From an uncultured Clostridia bacterium (GTDB taxonomy: Bacteria > Bacillota > Clostridia > Lachnospirales > UBA5962), in NCBI GenBank assembly GCA_946481295.1, contig CAMLLW010000016.1, positions 1-33,916 on the forward strand: 33,916 bases of DNA, given 5' to 3'. Each line of letters starts with the position of its first letter. Position 1 is the first letter of the stretch. The translations under genes were made by a program, and so were the position numbers. The notes beneath the pieces were generated by a model. The model had not been told where the DNA came from and did no database searches. It worked only from the letters and a program-made list of their open reading frames with translations. This document shows positions 17,804 to 25,713 of this stretch, piece after piece.

Positions 17804-17972
17804 AGTATACCATAATCTACTTAAAAATTTTTTCATGTAATTGACTTTTTTAGAAAATTATTGTTAAATAATTATAGAAATGAAAAATTATTTTAATAAA
17901 TAAATTAATTTTTTTATATATTTTATTTATTTATTTAATTACTTATTAATAATATATTTTAATATTAAATTA

Positions 17973-18002
17973 TTGATACAAAACTTTCAGTAGATTTATA
18001 AT
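17973..18002 (+). promoter_or_regulatory. Promoter of the AraC-type regulator gene
   Basis: -35 TTGATA (17973-17978), an 18-bp spacer, consensus -10 TATAAT (17997-18002), 50 bases before the ATG at 18052. Confidence 0.62.
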
Positions 18003-18051
18003 AATTATATATTTTAATATATTATAATTATTTTATAGTGAGGTTAAATGA

Positions 18052-18753
18052 ATGTATAGTTTGGAAAATATTTTTAAAAATTTTTACTATAATTATAATA
18101 TACAAATAACTTTATATGATAACTATTCAAATTTAAAATTTTTTTATCCTAGTAAAGATAATGGTTTAAAATATAATAATAAATATTTATTAGAATTATT
18201 AAAAAAAAATTACTTAGATAATTTAAATAATTATATAATTTATAATTCTACAGATAATAATTACATATATGCTTCATTTTATATTGATAATAAACATCCA
18301 AATATAGGTGCTATTATATTAGGGCCTTTTACAAAAGATATTAATATCGATAATATTGAAAAAATGATTAATATAATTAAAGAAGAAATTTTTATAACTT
18401 TAGATTTAGACTTATCTTATCTTAAAACATCTAATAAATACATAAAATCTACTATAGAATACATAAATAATAATTATGAACAAAATATAACATTAAAATC
18501 AATTGCAGAAAATTTATATATTAATAAATGTTATTTGTGTAGATTAATACAAAAAGAATTTTCAATTACAACATCTGAAATTATTTCTATTATTCGCATA
18601 AATAAATCTAAATTATTTTTAAAATTAACAAATTATAGTGTTTCTGAAATATCAGAATTAATAGGATATAAAACTCAAAGTCACTTTACACGACAATTTA
18701 AAAAAATAGTTGGTATTACTCCATCTCAATTTAAGACTACAAATAATCAATAA
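18052..18753 (+). CDS. AraC-family transcriptional regulator, probable activator of the siderophore operon
   Basis: DNA-binding protein of 233 residues. The C-terminal 100 residues (about 131-229) form the double helix-turn-helix of AraC/XylS: ITLKSIAENLYINKCYLCRLIQKEF for the first HTH and VSEISELIGYKTQSHFTRQFKKIVGITPSQF for the second, with the family motif GITPSQF at 221-227. The N-terminal 120 residues are not recognised. IGAIILGPF (85-93) recalls the GAF-like or PocR-like sensory domains of some clostridial AraC proteins, but this is weak. It lies divergent from the siderophore operon, which suggests it senses siderophore or iron status and controls that operon. A second ATG at 18048 is out of frame and reaches a stop at once. 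GTGAGG is the ribosome site. N and K are very frequent. Confidence 0.88.
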   Translation: MYSLENIFKNFYYNYNIQITLYDNYSNLKFFYPSKDNGLKYNNKYLLELLKKNYLDNLNNYIIYNSTDNNYIYASFYIDNKHPNIGAIILGPFTKDINIDNIEKMINIIKEEIFITLDLDLSYLKTSNKYIKSTIEYINNNYEQNITLKSIAENLYINKCYLCRLIQKEFSITTSEIISIIRINKSKLFLKLTNYSVSEISELIGYKTQSHFTRQFKKIVGITPSQFKTTNNQ

Positions 18754-18788
18754 AAAAAAGATAATTTTAAATTAAATTATCTTTTTTT
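18753..18788. terminator. Bidirectional terminator between the AraC-type gene and aroK
   Basis: A perfect 15-bp A/T-rich stem, AAAAAAAGATAATTT (18753-18767) with its complement (18774-18788), has a 6-base loop. It overlaps the stop codons of both convergent genes. Confidence 0.85.
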
Positions 18789-19285
18789 ATTTTATTAATT
18801 ATCTCATCAACAACAAATTCTATTGTTTTATTTTCATTATAAATTACAAAATCTTTTGCATTTTCATACAGTAATTCTCTTTCATTCATTTTATTTTTTA
18901 TAAATTCTAAATTCATATTATTATTTAATAAAGGTCTATCTACTGTATTTTTTAATCTATTTAAAATAGTTTCTGGTTTTGATTTAAGTAATATTACAGT
19001 TCCTATTTTTTTTAAATACTCTACATTTTCTTTTCTTAAAATTATTCCTCCACCGCATGATATTATAGTGTTCTTAATATCATGTAAACTTCTTAAAGTT
19101 TCTGTTTCAAAATTTCTAAAAGAATCTTCACCTAATTTTTCAAATATTTGAGATATAGACATCTTTTTATTTTCTTCTATTAAAATATCTATATCTATTA
19201 ATTTAGTATTTAATTTTTTACTTAATAAATTAGAAATAGATGTTTTCCCAGTTCCCATAAAACCAATAAAAATTAAATTATTCAT
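18767..19285 (-). CDS. aroK: Shikimate kinase
   Basis: Phosphorylates shikimate at the 3-OH with ATP in the aromatic amino acid pathway. It is a P-loop kinase of 172 residues with Walker A GFMGTGKTS at 8-16, the shikimate-binding DID-type motif (IDIDILIEE, about 31-39), FRNFETETL (57-65), SCGGGI (near 76-81) and NRLKNTVDRPLL (lid/adenine region). It is the last gene of nadD/yqeK-rsfS-aroK, 27 bases after rsfS, and ends at the shared terminator. It is separated from other aro genes except aroH, which lies 5 kb upstream on the same strand. Confidence 0.93.
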   Translation of the reverse strand: MNNLIFIGFMGTGKTSISNLLSKKLNTKLIDIDILIEENKKMSISQIFEKLGEDSFRNFETETLRSLHDIKNTIISCGGGIILRKENVEYLKKIGTVILLKSKPETILNRLKNTVDRPLLNNNMNLEFIKNKMNERELLYENAKDFVIYNENKTIEFVVDEIINKIKKDNLI

Positions 19286-19312
19286 TGAAATTCCTCGAAT
19301 ATTTTTATATAT

Positions 19313-19672
19313 TTACTCTAATACATTTATAATTTTGCCATCTGCCCATATTCTTTCCAAATCATAAAAATTCCTAGATTCTTCATCAAATATATGTACA
19401 ACTACATTATAAAAGTCTAAGAGTATCCAATTAGAATTTTGATATCCTTCAGAATGATTTAACTTTAAATTATTTTTATAAGCAACTTCTTCTACAGCAT
19501 CTGCAATAGCCTTAATTTGATTAGGGTTATTACCGGAAGCTAATATAAAATAGTCTGCTATATCAGAAATTCCTTTTAAATCTAATATTTTTATATCTTT
19601 TGCAAACTTATCATCCATAGCAATAAATATCTTCTTTAATAATTCTAATTGATTTTTTTGTATTATATTCAT
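19313..19672 (-). CDS. rsfS: Ribosomal silencing factor RsfS (DUF143/Iojap family)
   Basis: Binds ribosomal protein uL14 on the 50S subunit and blocks subunit joining when nutrients are short. It is a single-domain protein of 119 residues with the family hallmarks KDIKILDLKGISDIADYFIL near the N terminus, SGNNPNQIKAIADAVEE in the middle, and HSEGYQNSNWILLDFYNVVVHIF followed by RNFYDLERIW. It lies 18 bases after the nadD-yqeK fusion gene, the usual neighbourhood (nadD-yqeK-rsfS) in Firmicutes. AAGGAG lies just before the ATG. Confidence 0.95.
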   Translation of the reverse strand: MNIIQKNQLELLKKIFIAMDDKFAKDIKILDLKGISDIADYFILASGNNPNQIKAIADAVEEVAYKNNLKLNHSEGYQNSNWILLDFYNVVVHIFDEESRNFYDLERIWADGKIINVLE

Positions 19673-19690
19673 AAAAATTCTCCTTAAAAA

Positions 19691-20887
19691 CTACATGTTA
19701 CTTTCCAAACTATTTAGGGCCTCTAAACCCATAGGATGAAAAATTATATTTTTTTCTATACATAAATCCATAGATTTTTTTAGACCTAATAAAACACCAG
19801 CATTTAAATTATAAATTGCTATATCTCTTAATTCTTTTAAAAATGGATTATCACCACGATTTATTTCTATAATATCAGCTAAAAAGACTATTTTTTCTAA
19901 TGTTGTCATATGCTTTCTACCTGTTGTATGATATCTAATAGCATTTAAAATATTTTCATCATAGATATCAAAATTTTTTTTAGCTATTTCTGCTGCAATT
20001 AAACCATGACTAAGATCTGGATTAGAACGCATAATAGGGTCTAAATCTATTTTATATTCTTCACATAGTGATAATTTTTCTTCATATTTCTTTTCTTTTG
20101 CGCAGTCATGTAATAAACCAGCTATATATGCTTTCTCCTTACTATCTCCAAATCTTTCAGCTAACATAGATGCTGTTTCAGCAACTCCTATACTATGAGT
20201 ATATCTATATGAAGATAATTCTGACTTTATAAATTTATCTATTTCATCTATATCTATGTTTATAAATTTATTATTTTTATACAGTCTATTTTTTATAATA
20301 TAACTTTCTACTTCTGGTGTTGTTAAATACTTTATTGACTTATTATTGGCTATTTTATTTCTAATATCTGTAGATGATATTTCTAATTTATTAGCTTCTA
20401 AAAAAGTAAATTTAATTTCTGTTTTACTAAACTTATTAATCATTTCTTTTATTTCATCTTCGTTAATATTAGGTCTAGGTACAACTATAAATTCACATAA
20501 TTTTATTAGTTGTTCATAGTTTTTCCAATAAAAAATATCTTTTATTATATCTAGTCCTATTATAAAAAAAATTTTTGTGTCTTGTCCATATTCATTTTTT
20601 AACTCTAAAATGCTATCTATAGTATAAGTTGTACCTTTCCTATCTATCTCCATCCTAGAAACATCAAAAAAATAATTATTTAAAGTAGCTAATACTGTCA
20701 TATTATATCTATCTTCTTTATTAGAAACACCTTCTTTATGTGGAGGTATTCCTGATGGTATAAATATTATTTTTTGTGGACTAAACTCCTCAAATACAGT
20801 TTGTGCTACTGCTAAATGTCCTAAATGTATAGGATCAAATGTTCCTCCCATAACTGCTATACTTTTATTATATTGTCTATCCTTCAT
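19691..20887 (-). CDS. nadD-yqeK: Fusion of nicotinate-nucleotide adenylyltransferase (NadD) and HD hydrolase YqeK
   Basis: Two proteins that are separate adjacent genes in most Firmicutes are joined here into 398 residues. Residues 9-205 are NadD (NaMN + ATP to NaAD) with GGTFDPIHLGH (14-24), IFIPSGIPPHK (41-51) and the C-terminal ISSTDIR (170-176). Residues about 210-398 are YqeK, an HD-domain Ap4A hydrolase, with H231, HD at 260-261 (LLHDCAK), DLSHG and YHTTGRKHMT. The join is a short charged linker (KNNKFINIDIDEID). The frame is open throughout with no sign of a frameshift, so I take the fusion as real. The ATG has AGGAG at good distance. It heads the unit nadD/yqeK-rsfS-aroK. Confidence 0.93.
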   Translation of the reverse strand: MKDRQYNKSIAVMGGTFDPIHLGHLAVAQTVFEEFSPQKIIFIPSGIPPHKEGVSNKEDRYNMTVLATLNNYFFDVSRMEIDRKGTTYTIDSILELKNEYGQDTKIFFIIGLDIIKDIFYWKNYEQLIKLCEFIVVPRPNINEDEIKEMINKFSKTEIKFTFLEANKLEISSTDIRNKIANNKSIKYLTTPEVESYIIKNRLYKNNKFINIDIDEIDKFIKSELSSYRYTHSIGVAETASMLAERFGDSKEKAYIAGLLHDCAKEKKYEEKLSLCEEYKIDLDPIMRSNPDLSHGLIAAEIAKKNFDIYDENILNAIRYHTTGRKHMTTLEKIVFLADIIEINRGDNPFLKELRDIAIYNLNAGVLLGLKKSMDLCIEKNIIFHPMGLEALNSLESNM

Positions 20888-20930
20888 AAAAAACTCCTAA
20901 TTTGTACAATAATTTTTTATAATTTGAAAA

Positions 20931-20968
20931 ATAAAAAGACATATATAATCCCATACATGCCTTTTTAT
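20931..20968 (-). terminator. Terminator downstream of the ispH-rpsA fusion gene
   Basis: ATAAAAAG (20931-20938) pairs with CTTTTTAT (20961-20968). The inner CATATAT and ATACATG arms pair with one mismatch around AATCCC. It ends the aroH-cmk-ispH/rpsA unit 20 bases past the stop codon and precedes nadD. Confidence 0.7.
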
Positions 20969-20987
20969 AAGTTCAGTCTTTAAAAAT

Positions 20988-23009
20988 TCAGATTTTTTGA
21001 CCTTTAGGGTCTAAAGAATTATTAGGAACTTCATCTATAACATCTTCAGCGATTGTTTCATCAAAATGATTTCCATTAATTTCGGCATTTGGTTCATGAA
21101 CCTCTGTAACCATTGAATCTTCTAATGCTTTTTTAGATAAACTTATTTTTTTATTATCTTTATCTATATCAGTAATTCTCACTTTTATCACGTCTCCTAT
21201 TTTCAAAACATCTTCTACTTTTTTAACGTGTGAACGAGATATTTGTGAGATGTGTAATAAACCATCTAAACCCGGTTCTAATTCTGCAAATGCTCCAAAT
21301 GTTGCAAATCTAACAATTTTAACATCTATATCACTTCCAATAGGATATCTATCTTCTATATTGTCCCATAAGTTACCATTTGCTTGTTTTAAAGAAAGCT
21401 TTACTTTAAGATTGTCTTTATCTACGTCTAGTACAACGACATCTACATTATCACCAATATTTACTACATCAGTAACTTTTTTAACTTTACCCCAGGAAAG
21501 TTCTGAAATGTGGATAAGACCTTCTATTCCACCTAAATCTACAAAAGCACCAAAATCAGTAATATTACTTACATTTCCATTTAATTTGTCTCCTATAGAT
21601 ATATTTTCTATTGCCTTAGATTTATCCTCTAATTCTTTTTCTTTTAAAATAACTTTACGACTTCCAACAATCTTTTTCTTGTATTTATCAAATTCAATAA
21701 TTTTAAAATCAAATTCTTTTCCAATAAACTTTTCAGTATCACTTTCAAATTTATTTGAAATATGGGAAGATGGTATAAATACTCGAACACCGTTAATATT
21801 TGAAATAAATCCACCTTTTATAGCTTCTGTAATTTTACCCCTTACAGTAGTTTTATTATTAAATGCTTCTTCTAAGCTATCTAATCCTTTTTTATATTCT
21901 ATTTTTTTTGTAGATAAAAGAACATTTCCCTCACCATCATTTACTCTTAGAACATAAGCTTCTATTTCGTTTCCCACTTTATACTCTTTGTTTATATCAA
22001 AGTTAGGGTCATTAGAAATTTGATTATGATTTATAATTCCATCAGATTTATATCCAAAACTAACTAAAATTTCTCCGTTTAAAATTTGTGCGATTGTTCC
22101 TTTAACAATACTTCCTGTATGTAAAGTTATTAAAGATTCATCTAACATTTGTTCGAATGTTTGATTGTCTTTTGTATCAATATTGCTCATTTTATAGATA
22201 GCCTCCTTTATTATATCTGGCGGTGTAGACGCACCAGCAGTTATTCCAATTTTATCATTAGTATTAAAATTATTCAACTGCAATTCATTAATAGATTCTA
22301 ATAAAAAGGTCTTTTCACAATTTTTTTTAGAAATTTCATATAACTTAGAGGTATTTGAGCTTTTTTTATCACCTAAAACAATCATAACGTCTACTAATTT
22401 AGAAATTTTTTCTGTTTCTTGTTGTCGAGTAGAAGTTGCATTACAAATTGTATTATAAATTTCTAAATTAGATACTTTTTTATTTATTTCCTCAATAATT
22501 TTATCAAAAATTGCTTTTCTAAATGTTGTTTGAACAACAATTATATATTTTTCATTTTTATTAAAATCAATTTCTGTTACTTCTTCGGGTGTTTTTATTA
22601 TAATAGCAGTGTTATTACAATATCCATTTATGCCTATTATTTCTGGATGATTTTTATCACCTATAATTATAATTTTATAGTTTAATTCGAACTTATCTTT
22701 TACATATTTATGAATCTTCTTTACATAAGGACAAGTACAGTCTATGTAATTTATATTATTTTTATTCATATAGTTATATATTTCTGGTCCAATACCATGA
22801 GATCGTATTAATACTGTCTCATCTTTTATATTATTTAAATTTTCTACAGATTTTATACCTTTATTTTCTAAATCATTTATCACGTATTTATTATGTATTA
22901 TTGGTCCAAATGTAACTACTTTATTTTTATTTACATTACTATATGCTGTTTTTACTGCATTTTTAACCCCAAAACAAAATCCAGCAGACTTAGCAACTAA
23001 TACTTCCAT
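20988..23009 (-). CDS. ispH-rpsA: Fusion: 4-hydroxy-3-methylbut-2-enyl diphosphate reductase (IspH) + S1 RNA-binding domains
   Basis: Bifunctional-type protein of 673 residues. Residues 1-280 are IspH, the iron-sulfur enzyme that makes IPP and DMAPP in the last step of the MEP pathway. The cluster cysteines C12 (AGFCFGVKNA), C93 (CTCPYVKK) and C189 (NTICNATSTRQQE) are all present. Residues about 299-369, 386-452, 473-541 and 557-626 are four S1 domains; the last two are the most canonical (NVSNITDFGAFVDLGGIEGLIHISE). The tail (635-673) is acidic. This fusion is well known in clostridia, where the S1 part is taken to serve as ribosomal protein S1. Its start overlaps cmk by 13 bases, so translation is coupled. 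A terminator follows. Confidence 0.95.
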   Translation of the reverse strand: MEVLVAKSAGFCFGVKNAVKTAYSNVNKNKVVTFGPIIHNKYVINDLENKGIKSVENLNNIKDETVLIRSHGIGPEIYNYMNKNNINYIDCTCPYVKKIHKYVKDKFELNYKIIIIGDKNHPEIIGINGYCNNTAIIIKTPEEVTEIDFNKNEKYIIVVQTTFRKAIFDKIIEEINKKVSNLEIYNTICNATSTRQQETEKISKLVDVMIVLGDKKSSNTSKLYEISKKNCEKTFLLESINELQLNNFNTNDKIGITAGASTPPDIIKEAIYKMSNIDTKDNQTFEQMLDESLITLHTGSIVKGTIAQILNGEILVSFGYKSDGIINHNQISNDPNFDINKEYKVGNEIEAYVLRVNDGEGNVLLSTKKIEYKKGLDSLEEAFNNKTTVRGKITEAIKGGFISNINGVRVFIPSSHISNKFESDTEKFIGKEFDFKIIEFDKYKKKIVGSRKVILKEKELEDKSKAIENISIGDKLNGNVSNITDFGAFVDLGGIEGLIHISELSWGKVKKVTDVVNIGDNVDVVVLDVDKDNLKVKLSLKQANGNLWDNIEDRYPIGSDIDVKIVRFATFGAFAELEPGLDGLLHISQISRSHVKKVEDVLKIGDVIKVRITDIDKDNKKISLSKKALEDSMVTEVHEPNAEINGNHFDETIAEDVIDEVPNNSLDPKGQKI

Positions 23010-23674
23010 AATTTTTTATCAGCTCCTAATTTATAAATAATATCTATAACTTCTAATTTACTTATATTGCTAGTATCTATTACAATAGCATCTTCTGCTT
23101 TTTTAAGAGGCGATATTTTTCTATTAATATCTCTTTCATCTCTTTCTATTATTTCTTGTTTTATTTTATCATAAGAAATATCTTGCCCGAGTTCTATTAA
23201 TTCTTGTTTTCTTCTATTTGCTCTTTCTTCTACAGAAGCTGTTAAATATATTTTTAATTGAGCATTTGGTAATACTACTGTTCCTATATCTCTACCATCC
23301 ATAATAATATTATTGTCTTCAGCTATTTTTTGTTGTATTTTTATTAATTTATCTCTTACACTTTTAAAGATTGATACTTTTGATGCACCTTGGGATATAT
23401 AATTTTCTCTAAGTCTATTAGTAACATCCACTCCATTTAAAAATATAATTTGATTATTAAAATTATATTTTACATCTAATTCTATGTTATCTATATGATT
23501 TATTATTACATTTTCATCTAAAATATCTAAGCTATTTCCTAAAAAATATAATGCTATTGCTCTATACATGGCTCCTGTATCAATATAATATAATCCTGTT
23601 CTACTTGCAAATTCCTTAGCAACTGTACTTTTACCACAGCCACTTGGTCCATCTATGGCAATAGAAATTTTCAT
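22997..23674 (-). CDS. cmk: Cytidylate kinase
   Basis: Phosphorylates CMP and dCMP with ATP. The P-loop GPSGCGKST and the following DTGAMYRA, GRDIGTVVLP and RRKQEL motifs define CMK. I place the start at the second ATG, giving MKISIAIDGPSG. GAGGTG lies seven bases before it, while the ATG five codons upstream (23689) lies inside aroH and has no ribosome site in front. This makes 225 residues, the normal size. It starts four bases after the aroH stop and overlaps ispH-rpsA by 13 bases. The cmk-rpsA linkage is a common clostridial arrangement. Confidence 0.93.
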   Translation of the reverse strand: MKISIAIDGPSGCGKSTVAKEFASRTGLYYIDTGAMYRAIALYFLGNSLDILDENVIINHIDNIELDVKYNFNNQIIFLNGVDVTNRLRENYISQGASKVSIFKSVRDKLIKIQQKIAEDNNIIMDGRDIGTVVLPNAQLKIYLTASVEERANRRKQELIELGQDISYDKIKQEIIERDERDINRKISPLKKAEDAIVIDTSNISKLEVIDIIYKLGADKKLWKY

Positions 23675-23678
23675 AAAT

Positions 23679-24053
23679 TTACACCTCATTATCTTTTAAT
23701 AAATCTTTTCTTAGATTTTTTGCATTATTTAAATATACATGATTTGCATCCTTTTGTTTTTTGTTTGAATTTACAAAAAACATTATTCGTATACATTTTT
23801 CTAAACTATTTTCAATATAAAGTTCATCTAAACACATTAAACTTGCATTTACTATTCCTAATTTTCTAGCAGAAACAGCAGGATATACTTTTGTTAAATC
23901 TCTAGTCATTGTAAAAAATATAGATATTATATCATCTATATTAATGTTATTTTTTTCTATAATTTCATTTAATAAAATTTCTGTATTATGTAAAATTTCT
24001 GATTCTAAATTATTTTCAACAGTAGTAGCACCTCTAATACTAATTATATTCAT
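23679..24053 (-). CDS. aroH: Chorismate mutase, AroH type
   Basis: Rearranges chorismate to prephenate for phenylalanine and tyrosine synthesis. The short single-domain AroH class (124 residues) starts MNIISIRGATTVENN, with the active-site arginine R7. KVYPAVSARKLG, LMCLDELYIENSLEKCIRIMFFVNS (with the second key arginine) and the C-terminal HVYLNNAKNLRKDL with its tyrosine follow the B. subtilis AroH pattern. It is first in the unit aroH-cmk-ispH/rpsA. Two candidate promoters lie upstream. AGAGAGGAAT precedes the ATG. Confidence 0.9.
   Translation of the reverse strand: MNIISIRGATTVENNLESEILHNTEILLNEIIEKNNINIDDIISIFFTMTRDLTKVYPAVSARKLGIVNASLMCLDELYIENSLEKCIRIMFFVNSNKKQKDANHVYLNNAKNLRKDLLKDNEV
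23682..23687 (-). promoter_or_regulatory. Ribosome binding site that decides the cmk start
   Basis: GAGGTG on the - strand, seven bases before the ATG at 23674. It overlaps the last codons of aroH, so the two genes are closely coupled. Confidence 0.7.
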
Positions 24054-24085
24054 AAAATATATTCCTCTCTATTAATTACTATTAC

Positions 24086-24114
24086 TTTATAAAAAATTCA
24101 TAAAATTTTTACAA
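24086..24114 (-). promoter_or_regulatory. Proximal promoter of aroH-cmk-ispH/rpsA
   Basis: On the - strand: -35 TTGTAA (24109-24114), a 17-bp spacer, -10 TATAAA (24086-24091), about 33 bases before the aroH ATG. Confidence 0.55.
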
Positions 24115-24171
24115 TTAAATCTTTATATTATAAAAATATTTTTTCATTTTAATTTAAAATAATTTCTTTTC

Positions 24172-24200
24172 ATATTAATACTCTTAAATTTTATTGTCAA
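24172..24200 (-). promoter_or_regulatory. Distal promoter of aroH-cmk-ispH/rpsA
   Basis: On the - strand: consensus -35 TTGACA (24195-24200), a 17-bp spacer, -10 TAATAT (24172-24177). It would give a leader of about 110 bases. Either or both promoters may be used. Confidence 0.5.
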
Positions 24201-24244
24201 TAAACTAAATATTTTAATAAGAGTAATTTTTAACTAGCTAAAAA

Positions 24245-24280
24245 AATAAAAGCTACTTAGATAAGTAACTTTTATTTTTA
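24245..24280 (-). terminator. Terminator of the YhiN-like flavoprotein gene
   Basis: AATAAAAG-C-TACTTA (24245 onward) pairs with TAAGTA-A-CTTTTATT, with a single C/A mismatch and a two-base loop. It lies 18 bases past the stop codon. Confidence 0.7.
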
Positions 24281-24297
24281 TTATTAATAATAATATA

Positions 24298-25524
24298 CTA
24301 GCAATTATTCCCTGCTACAAATCCTGTAGAAAATGCTATTTGTAAATTAAAACCTCCAGTGAAAGCATCTACATCTAGTACTTCACCTGCAAAAAATATT
24401 CCAGAAACTTTTTTAGATTCCATAGTACTAGGATTTATTTCATCTATATTTATTCCACCACATGTAATTACAGCTTCATTAAATCCTGTTGTATCTGTAA
24501 TATCTAGTGTTAAATTTTTTAATGAATGTATTAATTGTTTTCTCTCTTGTTTATTTATATCATGAATTTTCTTTTCATCAGAAATTTTTGATTCTTTTAT
24601 TATAATAGGAATTAATTTCTGTGGTAATAATTCATATAATGAGTTTTTTAAATCTTTATTTTTGTTTTTCTCAAAATCACGTAAAATTCTATTATCTAAC
24701 TCTTTTTCAGATAATGCAGGTTTTAAATCTATTTTTATTTTACATTCTTCACTTTGTAATTTTGGTGATATAAATCTACTAGCAGATAAAACTAGAGGAC
24801 CTGTTATTCCAACATGGGTAAATAACATTTCTCCTAAATTTTCATAAACAACTTTATTACTACATATTGCCTGTACTTTTACATTTTTTAATGATAATCC
24901 TGATAAATCTGAAACCCAACTTTGTTTTGTTTTTAATGGAACTAAAGATGGATATAATTTAGTAATATTATGGCCAAGATATTTAGCAAATTTATAGCCA
25001 TCACCTGTACTACCTGTAACTGGATATGATAATCCTCCAGTAGCAATAACAATAACATTACAATCTAAACATTCATTATTTTCTAAAATAACTTGTTTTT
25101 CTTTATCATTTATATTTTTTATTTCTTTTACATAAGAATTTAAACATATATTTACTTTATTTTTTTTTAATTCATTTTGTAATACTTTAATTACATCAGA
25201 ACTTTTATCAGAGACAGGAAATACTCTATTTCCTCTTTCAATTTTTAATTTAACTCCTAATTTCTCAAAATAATCTATAAGCATAGAAGAATCTAGTGTG
25301 TAATATGAACTATATAAAAAATAAGGATTTGTAGTTGTATTTAAAATAAGAGTATCAACATCTGAAGCATTTGTAATATTACATCTACCTTTTCCAGTTA
25401 TATATAATTTTTTACCTAATTTATTATTTCTCTCTAATATAGTAACATTATTATTTCTTTTAGCAGCTTCAATAGCACAAATCATTCCTGCAGGCCCGCC
25501 ACCTATAACAATTACATTTTTCAC
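24298..25524 (-). CDS. NAD(P)/FAD-dependent oxidoreductase, YhiN/HI0933 family
   Basis: Flavoprotein of 408 residues with an N-terminal FAD-binding Rossmann motif GGGPAGMICAIEAAKR (8-23), then GKKLYITGKGRCNITNAS (about 37-54), the family hallmark. The C-terminal end has CGGINIDEINPSTMESKKVSGIFFAGEVLDVDAFTGGFNLQIAF, the second FAD contact. The family is sometimes annotated as 'aminoacetone oxidase' or BaiN (a bile-acid-pathway flavoprotein), but the physiological reaction of this member cannot be told. The start is GTG, supported by AAAGGAAAG and by the immediately following Rossmann strand. It is probably monocistronic, between two terminators. Confidence 0.88.
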   Translation of the reverse strand: MKNVIVIGGGPAGMICAIEAAKRNNNVTILERNNKLGKKLYITGKGRCNITNASDVDTLILNTTTNPYFLYSSYYTLDSSMLIDYFEKLGVKLKIERGNRVFPVSDKSSDVIKVLQNELKKNKVNICLNSYVKEIKNINDKEKQVILENNECLDCNVIVIATGGLSYPVTGSTGDGYKFAKYLGHNITKLYPSLVPLKTKQSWVSDLSGLSLKNVKVQAICSNKVVYENLGEMLFTHVGITGPLVLSASRFISPKLQSEECKIKIDLKPALSEKELDNRILRDFEKNKNKDLKNSLYELLPQKLIPIIIKESKISDEKKIHDINKQERKQLIHSLKNLTLDITDTTGFNEAVITCGGINIDEINPSTMESKKVSGIFFAGEVLDVDAFTGGFNLQIAFSTGFVAGNNC

Positions 25525-25666
25525 AAAAATCTTTCCTTTTAAATAAATATAAAATTTGTAATTAATAAAACAAAAAATATTTTATAAATCTAGTTTAATT
25601 ATAAATAAAAACTTTTATTTTAGTAAAGTAATAATTTAATAAAACAATTTAAGTCCAATCTCTAAA

Positions 25667-25711
25667 TTAAAAAAGATAATCCTAAAATCTATTTAGAACT
25701 ATCTTTTTTAA
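25667..25711 (-). terminator. Terminator of rnc
   Basis: TTAAAAAAGATA (25667-25678) pairs with TATCTTTTTTAA (25700-25711). Inside, CTAAA and TTTAG form a second short stem. It lies two bases past the rnc stop codon. Confidence 0.8.
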
Positions 25712-25713
25712 TT

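Larger units (their letters stand above)
17702..18051. other. Divergent control region between the siderophore operon and the AraC-type gene
   Basis: This 350-bp AT-rich spacer has no ORF. It holds three TTAGCTAA-like elements near the transporter side (17737-17803), an 18-bp inverted repeat AATTATT-gtta-AATAATT at 17856-17873, a long A/T-only stretch (about 17880-17970), and the promoter of the AraC-type gene (17973-18002). Confidence 0.6.

Noticed and set aside
17856-17873. AATTATT-gtta-AATAATT inverted repeat upstream of the siderophore operon as a Fur/DtxR site
   Set aside because: A/T-only sequence of this kind is expected by chance in this genome, and no consensus is matched well enough.
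21250-21957. 235-residue open frame on + across the S1 domains
   Set aside because: Antisense shadow of the ispH-rpsA fusion gene; Ser/Leu/Phe-rich translation with no family likeness and no ribosome site.
23675-23689. Upstream ATG (23689) for cmk
   Set aside because: No ribosome site in front; GAGGTG directs the second ATG, and the family start MKISIAIDGPSG fits.
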